Shown piece after piece: positions 34,050 through 42,980 of a stretch of DNA of 64,000 nucleotides (positions are counted from its first letter, which is position 1; each line of letters opens with the position of its first letter). Both the position numbers and the translations under genes were made by a program. The notes under the pieces are model-generated. The model was given only the letters and a program-made list of their open reading frames with translations, searched no databases and was not told where the DNA came from. The DNA is from Actinomadura sp. NAK00032 (GTDB lineage Bacteria; Actinomycetota; Actinomycetes; Streptosporangiales; Streptosporangiaceae): assembly GCF_013364275.1 (NCBI RefSeq), contig NZ_CP054932.1, positions 7,626,001 through 7,690,000 on the forward strand, given 5' to 3'.

Positions 34050-35078
34050 GTGTGGCGGGTGGACGAGCGGGTGTGGGGCGAGCAGCGGGGCTCGTTGGAC
34101 GCCGCGCGGGCACGGTTCGGCAAGGTCGCGAGCAGCCTCTACCCGGACGTGCCGCGCGTCGCCGATACGGCGCTGCTCTGCTCGGACGGGTGGGTGCCCG
34201 ACATGCCTGTTCCGCTGGGCGATGTCCGGTTGGAGTGGGAAGCGAGGCCTGAACCGCCGGCCGTCGCCGATCCGTCTGATGGGCTGCCCGCCGGCTTCCG
34301 GACGTACGCCGAGGCCATGGCCGCGCTCGCCCCGCCGAAGGTCTTCGAGGACCGTCCGTCCTACCGGCTGCTCGACGTCCGCCTCCCCACGCTGCGCTTC
34401 GGGCCCGCCCGCTACTTCGACGGCGTGAACGTGGGCGAGTCCGTCGCGCACGAGCTGGCCGCCGGGACGGACGCCGGGGCGGACGCCGGGACGGACGGCC
34501 TCCCGCTCCGCACCCGCATCGGCGACCCGTGCGACCTCACCCGCCGCCCCGCCCTCTGCGCGATCACCACGCTGACCGTGACGACGTCCAACGCCTACGT
34601 GCTGCACTGGCGCGACCCGGCGAAGGTGGCGCATGCGGGCGGGCTGCACCAGGTGATGCCGGTCGGGGTCTTCCAGCCGCTCCGCGACGAGGCGCCCGAC
34701 CTGTGGAAGTGCATGGTCCGCGAGTACTCCGAGGAACTCCTCGGGACGGCCGAGGACTACGGCGACGGCTTCGTCCAGGAGGAGTGGCCCTTCCACCGGG
34801 CGATGACCGCCGCCCGCGACGCGGGGCGGCTGCGGCCGTACTTCCTCGGCCTCGGCGTCGACCCGCTGACGTTCGCGCTCGACCTGCTCACGGTCGTCGT
34901 CATCGACGCCGGCCTGTTCGGCGACCTCTTCGGCGGCCTGGTCGGCGTCAACGACGAGGGCACGGTCTCGATGGCGCCGTTCGACGGGACGGCCCCCCGG
35001 GCTATGCAGCCCGCCGGTGCCGCCGCGCTGGCGCTCGCCCGGCGGCACCGGGAGGCGCTCGGCCTCACTCGCGGCTGA
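34050..35078 (+). CDS. Hypothetical protein with a Nudix-like segment
   Basis: 342 residues if it starts at GTG 34050, 1 bp after the preceding stop; GTG 34059 is possible. The segment GVFQPLRDE then DLWKCMVREYSEELLG resembles a Nudix box (G, E, REx2EE, G) with slightly long spacing. An earlier part ALCAITTLTVTTSNAYVLHWRD looks like a beta sheet. Similar chains occur fused to XRE domains in actinobacteria, but no helix-turn-helix is seen here. Probably co-transcribed with the reductase. The 3' end overlaps the convergent acyltransferase by 14 bp. Confidence 0.65.
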   Translation: MWRVDERVWGEQRGSLDAARARFGKVASSLYPDVPRVADTALLCSDGWVPDMPVPLGDVRLEWEARPEPPAVADPSDGLPAGFRTYAEAMAALAPPKVFEDRPSYRLLDVRLPTLRFGPARYFDGVNVGESVAHELAAGTDAGADAGTDGLPLRTRIGDPCDLTRRPALCAITTLTVTTSNAYVLHWRDPAKVAHAGGLHQVMPVGVFQPLRDEAPDLWKCMVREYSEELLGTAEDYGDGFVQEEWPFHRAMTAARDAGRLRPYFLGLGVDPLTFALDLLTVVVIDAGLFGDLFGGLVGVNDEGTVSMAPFDGTAPRAMQPAGAAALALARRHREALGLTRG

Positions 35079-36510
35079 GGGCCTTCAGCTCGTCCAGCGC
35101 GTCCACCAGGTGGTCCACGATCTCGGACGGGTCCGGGATGAGGTCGCGGCAGGCGACGATGCCGACGTTGACCTTCCCGTCGTAGGAGAACACGGTGATG
35201 TTCAGCCCGCCGCTGACGTCGGTGACGACGGAGATCGGGTAGTAGCCGAGCACCTTCGCCCCGCACAGGTACAGCGGGAACTGCGGGCCCGGCACGTTCG
35301 AGATCATCAGGTTGACCGGGCGCAGCGACAGCGCGGGCGCGGCCTGGAGCGCGAGCTTGGTCACGGCGCCGGCGAGCGGCGCGGGCAGCAGGCCGCTCAT
35401 CTCCCGCACCCAGCCGCCGGACGTGCGGGTGAACCGCCGCTTGGCGACGTCCAGGTCCCGCCGGACGGCGGTGTACCGCTCCGCCGGGTCCGGGACGTGG
35501 GTGGCCAGCGGCGCCGTCATGATCGAGACCTGGTTGCCCGGTTCGGCGACGGCCCCGCGGCGGCGCAGCGAGACCGGGACGGCGGCGACGAGCGGACGGT
35601 CGGGCAGGTCGCCGTGCTTGTCGAGCCACTGCCGCAGCGCGGTCGCGCACAGGGCCATGACCACGTCGTTGACGCTGCCGCCGAGCCCGCGCCTGACCTC
35701 CTTGATCTCGTCCAGCGGGAGGATGCCGCAGGCGACGGAGCGGCGGCGGCCGATCGGCTGGTTGAACGGGGTCGGCGGCGCGCTGATCCGGGGCGCGTCC
35801 GGCATCTCGGGACGGCGCAGTGCGCCCTGCAGCGCCGACGCCACCAGCCCCACCCCCGGGACGGACGACAGGCCCGGTATGTCGTCGATGTGCGGCGCGG
35901 TGCGCGCGACCGACACCGCCGCCCGGACGGGCTGCATCGCGGCCTTCAGCAGCCCGGTGCCGACCATGTCGAACATCCCGGGCGCGCGGGTGGGCGGCGC
36001 CTCGTCGGCGGGCACGTCGCGCGGCTCGGGCGACAGGTCGAGGAGCGCGGCGAGCGTCTCGGCGGCCATCACGCCGTCGATCGCGGCGTGGTGCACCTTC
36101 ACGTAGACGGCGGTCAGCCCGCCTTGCAGCCCCTGGATCAGCACCAGCTCCCACAGCGGGCGGGTGCGGTCGAGCGGCTGCTCGTGCAGCATCCCGACGA
36201 TGTCGGCGAGTTGCCGCGCGGTGCCGGGTGCCGGGAGCCCGATCTCGGTGATGTGCCGTTCGGGGTCGAAGTCGGGGTCGTCCTCCCAGTACGGGTTGTC
36301 CAGCCCGAACGGGACCTGGACGAGCCGCTGCCGCAGCGGCCGGGCCGCGAGGTGCGCGCGGCCCCGGATCAGCTCCGCGACGAGCGGTACGCCGAGCCGG
36401 CCGCCGGGGCACGCCGCCGGGTCGACGATGCCCAGCCCGGCGATGTGCGCGTGCGTGGTGTCGTTCTCGGCGTGGAGGAAGGTGGCGTCCACGGTGGTCA
36501 ACTGGCTCAT
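35065..36510 (-). CDS. Wax ester synthase / diacylglycerol acyltransferase (WS/DGAT)
   Basis: 481 residues. N-terminal MSQLTTVDATFLHAEN, the catalytic HHxxxDG as KVHHAAIDGVMAAE, GGSVNDVVMALCATALRQWL and NLMISNVPGPQFPLYLCGA are all family signatures. It uses acyl-CoA to make triacylglycerol or wax ester storage lipids at the membrane. It stands alone with its own promoter region (36511-36768). Together with the acyltransferase at 38619 and the mce operon it suggests active lipid handling, though the genes are not in one operon. Confidence 0.93.
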   Translation of the reverse strand: MSQLTTVDATFLHAENDTTHAHIAGLGIVDPAACPGGRLGVPLVAELIRGRAHLAARPLRQRLVQVPFGLDNPYWEDDPDFDPERHITEIGLPAPGTARQLADIVGMLHEQPLDRTRPLWELVLIQGLQGGLTAVYVKVHHAAIDGVMAAETLAALLDLSPEPRDVPADEAPPTRAPGMFDMVGTGLLKAAMQPVRAAVSVARTAPHIDDIPGLSSVPGVGLVASALQGALRRPEMPDAPRISAPPTPFNQPIGRRRSVACGILPLDEIKEVRRGLGGSVNDVVMALCATALRQWLDKHGDLPDRPLVAAVPVSLRRRGAVAEPGNQVSIMTAPLATHVPDPAERYTAVRRDLDVAKRRFTRTSGGWVREMSGLLPAPLAGAVTKLALQAAPALSLRPVNLMISNVPGPQFPLYLCGAKVLGYYPISVVTDVSGGLNITVFSYDGKVNVGIVACRDLIPDPSEIVDHLVDALDELKALSRE

Positions 36511-36768
36511 TGCTGGGGTTCCGTCCGCTCGTCGTGCGCCTGCCTGCCTCTCTAGGAGTTATGCGCTCCCAGACGCCAGGTCAACGTGGTCCGGAAGGAA
36601 GCAACAGGGATTTAACGGGGCGTTTCACCCAGTTCATCCGCCATTTTTGGGGTGGCCTGGACAAGATTTTCCCCGTCTCCGACCTCTTGCGGTCAGAAAA
36701 CTTCACAAAGGTCCCTAACCAGGTGATCCAGCTACGGCGGGGTGATCAGCGCACTAGGCTGGACGGCC

Positions 36769-37446
36769 ATGACGGCACGACCACTCACGGAGATCGTCGA
36801 AGCGGGATGGGCGACCGCGCTGCAGCCGGTCGCCGGGACGATCGCCGCCGCCGGCGACTGGCTGCGCGGCGAGGTCGCCGCCGGCCGCAGGTACCTGCCC
36901 GCCGGGAACCTCATCCTGCGCGCGTTCACCCAGCCGTTCGACGACGTCCGCGTCCTCATCGTCGGGCAGGACCCCTACCCGACGCCCGGCCACCCGGTCG
37001 GGCTGAGCTTCTCGGTCGCGCCGGACGTCCGGCCGCTGCCCGCGAGCCTCGTCAACATCTACCGCGAGTACTGCGACGACCTCGGCCACCCCGAGCCGTC
37101 CACCGGCGATCTCAGCCCGTGGGCGGAGCGCGGCGTCTGCCTGCTCAACAGGTCGCTGACCGTGATGCCGCGCAAGCCTGGCTCGCACCGCGACAAGGGC
37201 TGGGAGCAGGTGACCGAGCAGGCCATCCGCGCCCTCGCCGCACGCGACCGCCCGCTCGTCGCCATCCTGTGGGGCCGCGACGCCCGCAACCTCAAGCCGA
37301 TGCTCGGCAACGTCCCCTGCATCGAGTCACCGCACCCGAGCCCCTACTCCGCCGACCGCGGCTTCTTCGGCTCCCGCCCCTTCTCCCGAGCCAACCAGCT
37401 CCTGGAGCAACAGGGCGCCCAGCCCCTCGACTGGAAACTGCCCTAA
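36769..37446 (+). CDS. ung: Uracil-DNA glycosylase (family 1)
   Basis: 225 residues from ATG 36769. Water-activating loop VLIVGQDPYPTPGHPVGLSFSV with the catalytic Asp, CLLNRSLTV, and the minor-groove loop SPHPSPYSADRGFFGSRPFS with the catalytic His. The motif has PYP where most family-1 enzymes have PYH. It removes uracil from DNA as the first step of base excision repair. A hairpin follows 3 bp after the stop. Confidence 0.93.
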   Translation: MTARPLTEIVEAGWATALQPVAGTIAAAGDWLRGEVAAGRRYLPAGNLILRAFTQPFDDVRVLIVGQDPYPTPGHPVGLSFSVAPDVRPLPASLVNIYREYCDDLGHPEPSTGDLSPWAERGVCLLNRSLTVMPRKPGSHRDKGWEQVTEQAIRALAARDRPLVAILWGRDARNLKPMLGNVPCIESPHPSPYSADRGFFGSRPFSRANQLLEQQGAQPLDWKLP

Positions 37447-37449
37447 CTC

Positions 37450-37468
37450 CCAGGGGGCGACCCCCTGG
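37450..37468 (+). terminator. Terminator hairpin after ung
   Basis: CCAGGGGG, loop CGA, CCCCCTGG: an 8-bp perfect stem starting 4 bases after the stop codon. No T-tract. Confidence 0.65.
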
Positions 37469-37622
37469 AACCCCCGTCACGACGCAGGCGATCCTCACGC
37501 CGCCGTTGCGGTCTGTCGTGCCCGTGCGGGTATGCGCGGCGTCGCTGCGGTCGCCCGCGTCGGCGGGCATGCCCGCTGCGCTCGCTGGCGCTCGCTCCGC
37601 GTGCCTGCCCGTGGCGGGTGGC

Positions 37623-38483
37623 TCAGGACTCGTCGGGGAGGTGGCGGAGGAGGGTGGCGAATTCGCCGGTGCCCTCGGTGGGGGCGTCGGCGGCCAGGGG
37701 GGTGAGGCGGCGTTCGCCGTGGCTCCAGTAGACGCCGGGCGCGCACGGGTCTTCGGCGCCGTGGTGCATCTCGCGGACGACGTCGGCGAACACCGGGAGC
37801 ACGTCGCGGACGGCCGTGGACGTGATCGGGTACAGCAGCAGCGTGCTGTGGCACGGGACGCCGACCAGGGCGCCGTGCTCGTTCGGCCACGGCAGGAACT
37901 GGTCGACCTCGCTGAGCAGCGCCGACACGTAGCGGCTGCCGGGCTTGGTGACCACGCGGACGTCGCGGCCGGGCAGCAGCGGCTGGTCGTGGACGGAGAC
38001 GTCCGCCAGCTCCCGGTCGTGGGTGTTCGTCATCACGTAGCCGAGCTTGTGCAGGCCGAGCAGCCCGGCGCGGGCCTTGGTGAGCGGGCCGCCGTAGCGC
38101 GGGTGCTCTATCATCACGACCGCGTCGAAGTGGTCGCCGGCGGGGACGACGACGAGGCCCTCCCGGTCGCTCGGCGCGAGCTTCGGCACGATGCGCAGCC
38201 GCAGCAGCTCGCGGACGTCGCCGAACAGCTCCATCTCGCCGATCGCCAGGAACGCGCGGTCGCCGACCTCCCGGACCCACTCGTCCACGACCCGGGGCCA
38301 CGCCGAGCGCGGCGCGCGGGCGCACCGCTCCAGGACCGTCCAGCTGGAGGCCCGTGCCTCGGAGCGGCCGACGGGGAGCACCACCTCGGAGGTGCCGGGG
38401 TCGAACCAGGCGCTGGGCGCCAGGGCGGGCAGCACGTCGCGGATGAGCGCGTGCACGTCCGCCGCCGCGTCCAACGGTTCCAT
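37623..38483 (-). CDS. Hypothetical protein
   Basis: 286 residues, soluble, no signal peptide or membrane helix. Alternating strands and helices (VVVPAGDHFDAVVMIEHPRYG, VGVPCHSTLLLYPITS, HGAEDPCAPGVYWSHGERR). The pattern recalls DUF1444-type immunity or housekeeping proteins but I cannot assign a family. It is convergent with ung and divergent from the acyltransferase, so it is a single-gene unit. Coding character (GC at third positions) is strong, so it is a real gene. Confidence 0.7.
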   Translation of the reverse strand: MEPLDAAADVHALIRDVLPALAPSAWFDPGTSEVVLPVGRSEARASSWTVLERCARAPRSAWPRVVDEWVREVGDRAFLAIGEMELFGDVRELLRLRIVPKLAPSDREGLVVVPAGDHFDAVVMIEHPRYGGPLTKARAGLLGLHKLGYVMTNTHDRELADVSVHDQPLLPGRDVRVVTKPGSRYVSALLSEVDQFLPWPNEHGALVGVPCHSTLLLYPITSTAVRDVLPVFADVVREMHHGAEDPCAPGVYWSHGERRLTPLAADAPTEGTGEFATLLRHLPDES

Positions 38484-38618
38484 GAAAGCTCATCCTCCCT
38501 CAGCCGTCGGCGGATCACGTCTCCCCCCAACCTTCTCAGAGTTCGGCCCCGTTGTGTGATCCATCGCGATGACCGCCGTCCACTCGCTGATCATGGGCTG
38601 CTCAAGTACGGTGCCTAC

Positions 38619-39383
38619 ATGCGCGAACTCGTGTACCCACCGGTGATCAAGACGGCTGTCGGTGTGTTCAAAGCCCTGAACATCAAGTTCCGTCTGGAGG
38701 GGACCGACCAGATCCCCAGCACCGGCGGCGCCGTGCTCGTCAGCAACCACGTGAGCTACCTCGACTTCATCTTCGCCGGCCTCGCCGCCCACCCGAAGAG
38801 GCGGCTGGTGCGGTTCATGGCGAAGAAGGAGATCTTCGACAACCGCGTCGGGGGGCCGCTCATGCGCGGCATGCACCACATCCCGGTCGACCGGAACGCG
38901 GGCGCGTCCTCCTACGCCGCCGCGCTGAAGGCGCTGAAAAGCGGCGAGATCGTCGGCGTCTTCGCGGAGGCGACGATCAGCCGGTCGTTCACGGTGAAGG
39001 AGATCAAGAGCGGCGCGGTGCGGATGGCGGTCGCGTCCAAGGTGCCGCTCATCCCCGTCGCGCTGTGGGGCCCGCAGCGCATGTGGACGAAGGGCCGCAA
39101 GCGCCGCCTGTTCCAGCGCAACATCCCGGTGACGATCCTCGTCGGCGAGCCGATGTACCCCAAGCGCGGCGACGACTACGACGCGGTCACGCAGGAGCTG
39201 CACCGCCGCATGTCGGAGCTGCTGGAGAAGGCGCAGCGCGAGTACCCCGACGTCCCGCGCTCGGACGAGACCTGGTGGCAGCCCGCCTACCTCGGCGGGT
39301 CGGCGCCGACGCCGGAGGAGGCCGAGAAGCTCGACCTCGAGGAGGCCGAGGCGCGCAAGGCGGCCCGCAAGGACGAGGAGTAG
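38619..39383 (+). CDS. 1-acylglycerol-3-phosphate acyltransferase (PlsC-like)
   Basis: 254 residues from ATG 38619. Catalytic NHVSYLD (NHx4D form), substrate motif around FMAKKEIFDN, the GVFAEATISRS block in place of FPEGTRS, and VPLIPVALWG. It transfers acyl groups to lysophosphatidate in phospholipid and triacylglycerol synthesis at the membrane. FAEATISRS is a recognised variant in actinobacterial paralogues and may point to a different acceptor. The Glu/Lys-rich C-terminal 30 residues are probably disordered. Confidence 0.9.
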   Translation: MRELVYPPVIKTAVGVFKALNIKFRLEGTDQIPSTGGAVLVSNHVSYLDFIFAGLAAHPKRRLVRFMAKKEIFDNRVGGPLMRGMHHIPVDRNAGASSYAAALKALKSGEIVGVFAEATISRSFTVKEIKSGAVRMAVASKVPLIPVALWGPQRMWTKGRKRRLFQRNIPVTILVGEPMYPKRGDDYDAVTQELHRRMSELLEKAQREYPDVPRSDETWWQPAYLGGSAPTPEEAEKLDLEEAEARKAARKDEE

Positions 39384-39449
39384 GCCGGCGGCGCCCGACC
39401 CGCCCTAATTCGTTGGACGCGGCGCACCGCGCGGCCTGATCATCTCTGC

Positions 39450-40613
39450 ATGACCATGTCGCAGGAGAGGCCGCAGGAGGTCCTGCATCTGATCGAGCCC
39501 CTGGAGAACCCCATCGACCCCGGGGCGGAGTCCGCGCCGCCCGTGGTCTTCAACCTCTCCGACAACAACTCGCCGGCCGACGTCATGGACGTGCTGTCGC
39601 TGCGCCCGTTCGCGTCCGGTGAGCAGCCGTGGTCGCGGTCGACGCGGCTGGAGCACGTCAAGGCGGACGCTCCGCTGCGCCCGGACGGCGCCCGGCTGGT
39701 CCGCGTCGCGCACGAGAAGGGCAAGGAGTCGGTCCTCGCCGAGGGCGACGGCTGGACGCTGCTGACGAACCGCTGGAAGAGCGGCATCGCCTACGTGGCG
39801 GTCTCGGCGGTCACCGACGAGCTGGCCGAGGCGATCCTGGACGCGTCCGTGAAGGACGCGACCGAGCCGCCGAAGACCGACGACACCAGTGTCGAGATGG
39901 GCTTCTGGCACATGGGCTCGCACGGCCCGGTCCGCAGCGAGCGCGCCATCACGGCGGACGCGTGGGCCGACATCCGCGGCAACTACACCGCGCCGGTCGC
40001 CGAGGCGCTCGACGCGGTGATGGACCTCACCCGCGACGACGTCGCGGGCCGCCTGCTGCTCCTGCACGGCCCGCCCGGCACCGGCAAGACGACGGCGCTG
40101 CGCGCCCTCGCCCGCGCGTGGGGCGACTGGTGCCAGGCCGACTGCGTCCTCGACCCGGAGGCGCTGTTCGGCACGCCGAGCTACCTGATGGAGGTCGCGG
40201 TCGGCGACGACGAGGACGAGAACCGCCGCTGGCGGCTGCTCATCCTGGAGGACTGCGACGAGCTGATCCGCGGCGAGGCCAAGCAGTCGACGGGCCAGGG
40301 CCTGTCGCGCCTGCTCAACCTCACCGACGGGATGCTCGGGCAGGGCCGGGACGTCCTCGTCGCGATCACCACCAACGAGGACCTGGCGATGCTGCACCCG
40401 GCCGTCGTCCGGCCGGGCCGCTGCCTCGCCCAGATCGAGGTGGGCCGCCTCACCCGCGCCGAGAGCCTCACCTGGCTGGACGGCTCCGACGCCGATCCCG
40501 CCGAGATCGGCGCCGACGGCGCGACCCTCGCCGAACTGGCGGCCCTGCGCAAGGGCGAGAAGCGCCCGGAGAACCAGCAGGCCCCGGGCGCCGCCACCGG
40601 CTTCTACCTCTAG
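39450..40613 (+). CDS. AAA-family ATPase with N-terminal DUF5925 region
   Basis: 387 residues. The first 170 residues match the DUF5925 type (FNLSDNNSPADVMDVLSLRPF). The AAA module has Walker A LLHGPPGTGKTTALRALA, Walker B RLLILEDCDELI, sensor ITTNEDLAMLHPAVVRPGRCLA with the arginine finger region. It resembles a Cdc48/Bcs1-like remodeller but has a single module and no membrane helix. Substrate unknown. The stop codon lies in the first unit of a short tandem repeat shared with the next gene's stop. Confidence 0.87.
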   Translation: MTMSQERPQEVLHLIEPLENPIDPGAESAPPVVFNLSDNNSPADVMDVLSLRPFASGEQPWSRSTRLEHVKADAPLRPDGARLVRVAHEKGKESVLAEGDGWTLLTNRWKSGIAYVAVSAVTDELAEAILDASVKDATEPPKTDDTSVEMGFWHMGSHGPVRSERAITADAWADIRGNYTAPVAEALDAVMDLTRDDVAGRLLLLHGPPGTGKTTALRALARAWGDWCQADCVLDPEALFGTPSYLMEVAVGDDEDENRRWRLLILEDCDELIRGEAKQSTGQGLSRLLNLTDGMLGQGRDVLVAITTNEDLAMLHPAVVRPGRCLAQIEVGRLTRAESLTWLDGSDADPAEIGADGATLAELAALRKGEKRPENQQAPGAATGFYL

Positions 40614-40655
40614 GCTCCGGCCGGCCTCTAGGCTCCGGCCTCCTAGGCTCCGGCC
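40611..40655. repeat. Three copies of TAGGCTCCGGCC at convergent gene ends
   Basis: TAGGCTCCGGCC occurs at 40611, 40629 and 40644 in direct orientation. The first supplies the stop of the AAA gene; the third, read on the other strand, supplies the last codons and stop of the PLP enzyme. Local slippage duplication of a gene end is the likely origin. Confidence 0.7.
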
Positions 40656-41827
40656 TTCTCCAGGGCCTGGGTGATGTCGGCCCAGAGGTCGTCGGGGTGC
40701 TCCAGGCCGACCGCCAGCCGCACCAGTCCCTCGGCGATGCCGGCGGCGGCGAGGGACGGCGCGTCCATCTGGCGGTGGGACGTGCTCGCCGGGTGCATGA
40801 CCAGCGTCGCGATGTTGCCGAGGGACGGGCCCAGCGAGATCAGTTCGACGGCCTCGGAGAACACGCGGCCCGCGTCGCGGCCGCCTGCGAGTTCGAAGGA
40901 CAGGACGCCGCCGGCACCGTCCGGCAGGAGGCGCCGGGCCACCTCGTGCTGCGGGTGGTCCGGCAGCCCCGGGTAGTGGACGCGGGTGACGGACGGGTGC
41001 GCAGCCAGGCGGCCCGCGAGGTCCAGCGCGGAGGCGCTCTGCCGCGCGACGCGCATCGGCATGGTGGCGATGCCGCGGACGGTCAGCCAGGCGGCGTGCG
41101 CGTCGGCGGTGGAGCCGAGTTCGATGGCGTGGTTCCACACCCGCTGGTGGACGGACGGGTCGGCGAAGACGGCGACGCCGCCGATGATGTCGCCGTGCCC
41201 GCTCAGGTACTTGGTCGCCGAGTGGATGACGATGTCGGCACCGTGCGCGAGGGGCTTGCACAGCAGCGGCGCGAAGGTGTTGTCAACGACGGTCAGCACG
41301 TCGGTGCCTTCAACGGCGGCGGTGAAGGCGGGCAGGTCCGTCACATGCGTGGTGGGGTTGGCGACCGTCTCCAGATAGAGGAGCCGGGTCTCGGGCCGCA
41401 GGGCGTCACGCACTTCAGCGGGGTCGTCGCCGGGGATGAAGGTGACGTCCACGCCCCAGCGCTCGGCAAGGTCGTGCAGGAGCGCGTAGGTGCCGCCGTA
41501 GAGGGCGGTCTGGGCGATGACGTGGTCGCCGCTGCGGAGCAGGCTCATCAGCACCGCGTTGACCGCGCCCATCCCGGACGCGGTGGCGAGCGCCCCGGAG
41601 CCGCCTTCGATCTCGGCGACGGCGTGTTCGAGGGAGCGGACGGTCGGGTTGCCCATCCGGGCGTAGAAGAACGCCTCGTCCGGCCCGGCGAAGGCGGCGG
41701 CCAGGTCGCCGGCGGAGTCGAAGGAGAACAGGTGGCCCTGGTAGATCGGGACGGCGAGCGGCCGGCTGCCCTCCGGCTGGATCACGGGCGGGTGGACGGC
41801 GCGGGTCTGCGGGTGGTGTCCGGTCAT
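40643..41827 (-). CDS. Cys/Met-metabolism PLP enzyme (cystathionine gamma-synthase/lyase family)
   Basis: 394 residues from ATG 41827 (GGAGG is only one base before it, so the exact start may differ). PLP-binding Lys in IHSATKYLSGHGD, YARMGNPTVRSLE near the start, TALYGGTYALLHD and VDNTFAPLLCKPLAHGAD. These are the marks of trans-sulfuration enzymes; synthase, lyase and methionine gamma-lyase activity cannot be told apart here. Alone, with 318 bases between it and the next gene. Confidence 0.88.
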   Translation of the reverse strand: MTGHHPQTRAVHPPVIQPEGSRPLAVPIYQGHLFSFDSAGDLAAAFAGPDEAFFYARMGNPTVRSLEHAVAEIEGGSGALATASGMGAVNAVLMSLLRSGDHVIAQTALYGGTYALLHDLAERWGVDVTFIPGDDPAEVRDALRPETRLLYLETVANPTTHVTDLPAFTAAVEGTDVLTVVDNTFAPLLCKPLAHGADIVIHSATKYLSGHGDIIGGVAVFADPSVHQRVWNHAIELGSTADAHAAWLTVRGIATMPMRVARQSASALDLAGRLAAHPSVTRVHYPGLPDHPQHEVARRLLPDGAGGVLSFELAGGRDAGRVFSEAVELISLGPSLGNIATLVMHPASTSHRQMDAPSLAAAGIAEGLVRLAVGLEHPDDLWADITQALEKAGA

Positions 41828-42145
41828 GCCTCCAGCCTGCGTCCGGATTCGGCCCGCCGGAACGGCCAATTCCGACCAGTGGCCCGGACCACGCCCCCCG
41901 GCGTGCTCTCGCGGCGCCGGACCACCGGCCCGGCCGGGGACGCCCGGCGCCCCTGGACCGGTACGGTTCCCGCCGCCGGACCCGCCCACCCCGCGAGGGC
42001 CGGCCGGCGATCGGGATCGTCCCGGACAAAAGCGCCTTTCTGGGCGTCTCCCGGCCGGAGACCCGAGCATCACCCGGGAGAGCCCCCCGGCGCCATCCGG
42101 GAGATCACCGCCACTTCGCGGCGCGCGGCCCCTACGTAGTGCGGG
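41828..42145. other. Intergenic region between two leftward genes
   Basis: 318 bases with very high GC and no credible gene. It must hold the promoter of the PLP enzyme and the end of the DUF2470 transcript. No operator or terminator with convincing symmetry was seen. Confidence 0.35.
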
Positions 42146-42913
42146 TCAGCCGCGTGCCGCGCGGGCGAAAAGCCGCCGGTAGACGCGGCGGAGGCCGTGG
42201 ATATCACTGACAGGCCCGGCGAACGCCAGCCGCACGTCGAACGTCGGCGGCACGTGCGGCGCGTCCGGCGAGACGCGCACCCACATGCCGTGCCGGTCGA
42301 GCGCCAGCGGCCGGACCTGCCCGGACGGGACGGATTCCGGCAGCAGCCCGGCCAGCTCGCCGCGGTGCACGGAGTCCAGATGGGTGAGGACGCCGGCCTC
42401 GACCGCGACGAACGGGTCCGGCGCGGCGGCGGCGTACTCCTCGGGTTCGAGGGTGGCGCTGCCCCACGCGTCCTCGATCTCGACCTGCGCGACCTCCAGC
42501 GCGAGGACCGTCCACTCCCGGCCATCGCCGCCGAGGTCGAGCAGTTCCGGACGCGGGTGCACGTGGGACAGCCGCAGCGCGGCGGCGCGCCGCTCGCCGG
42601 CCGGGAGCTCGCTGAGCCAGCCGTGCAGCCAGGCCCGGCCGCGCACCCGGTCGGGGAACGCGACCGGCGCGACGTCGCAGATCCGGAGCGTGGCGGGCAC
42701 GTCGTCGGGTTCGGCGGCGAGCGCGGCGACGACCGGCGCGGCGGCGGGGACGAGCAGCAGCGGCCGCCCGCCGCGGTCGGTGGTGTGCGCGGGGACGGGC
42801 GTGTCCGGAACCCGCGGCATCGCCAGGACGCCGCCCGCGATGCCGTAGGAGAGGGTCCGGGCCCGCTCGGCGGGCGCCGGCCCGCCCTCCACCGTGGTCT
42901 CCGCTCGCCGCAC
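42146..42913 (-). CDS. DUF2470-domain protein, likely iron/heme related
   Basis: 255 residues from a GTG at 42913 fixed by AAGGAGG. An N-terminal half with LAMPRVPDTPV and LLLVPAAAPVVAAL precedes a C-terminal DUF2470 part (AVEAGVLTHLDSVHRGELAGLL, LDRHGMWVRVSPD, VDIHGLR-type end). DUF2470 occurs as the C-terminal domain of HugZ-type heme utilisation proteins and in related actinobacterial proteins next to siderophore genes. A tandem iron box lies directly upstream, so expression is probably iron-repressed. Confidence 0.78.
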   Translation of the reverse strand: MRRAETTVEGGPAPAERARTLSYGIAGGVLAMPRVPDTPVPAHTTDRGGRPLLLVPAAAPVVAALAAEPDDVPATLRICDVAPVAFPDRVRGRAWLHGWLSELPAGERRAAALRLSHVHPRPELLDLGGDGREWTVLALEVAQVEIEDAWGSATLEPEEYAAAAPDPFVAVEAGVLTHLDSVHRGELAGLLPESVPSGQVRPLALDRHGMWVRVSPDAPHVPPTFDVRLAFAGPVSDIHGLRRVYRRLFARAARG

Positions 42914-42931
42914 CGCTGCCTCCTTGACGTA

Positions 42932-42965
42932 TGAGGTTAGGCTTACCTAACTTAGGATCACCTAA
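42932..42965. promoter_or_regulatory. Tandem DtxR/IdeR-type iron box
   Basis: TGAGGTTAGGCTTACCTAA (42932-42950) matches the 19-bp consensus TTAGGTTAGGCTAACCTAA at 17 positions. A second, overlapping site offset by 15 bp (42947-42965) matches at 14. This arrangement suits two regulator dimers. The site sits between the divergent DUF2470 gene (19 bp from its start) and rpsD (16 bp from its ATG), so it covers both promoters. Confidence 0.85.
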
Positions 42966-42980
42966 CCACTAAGGAGCGTG

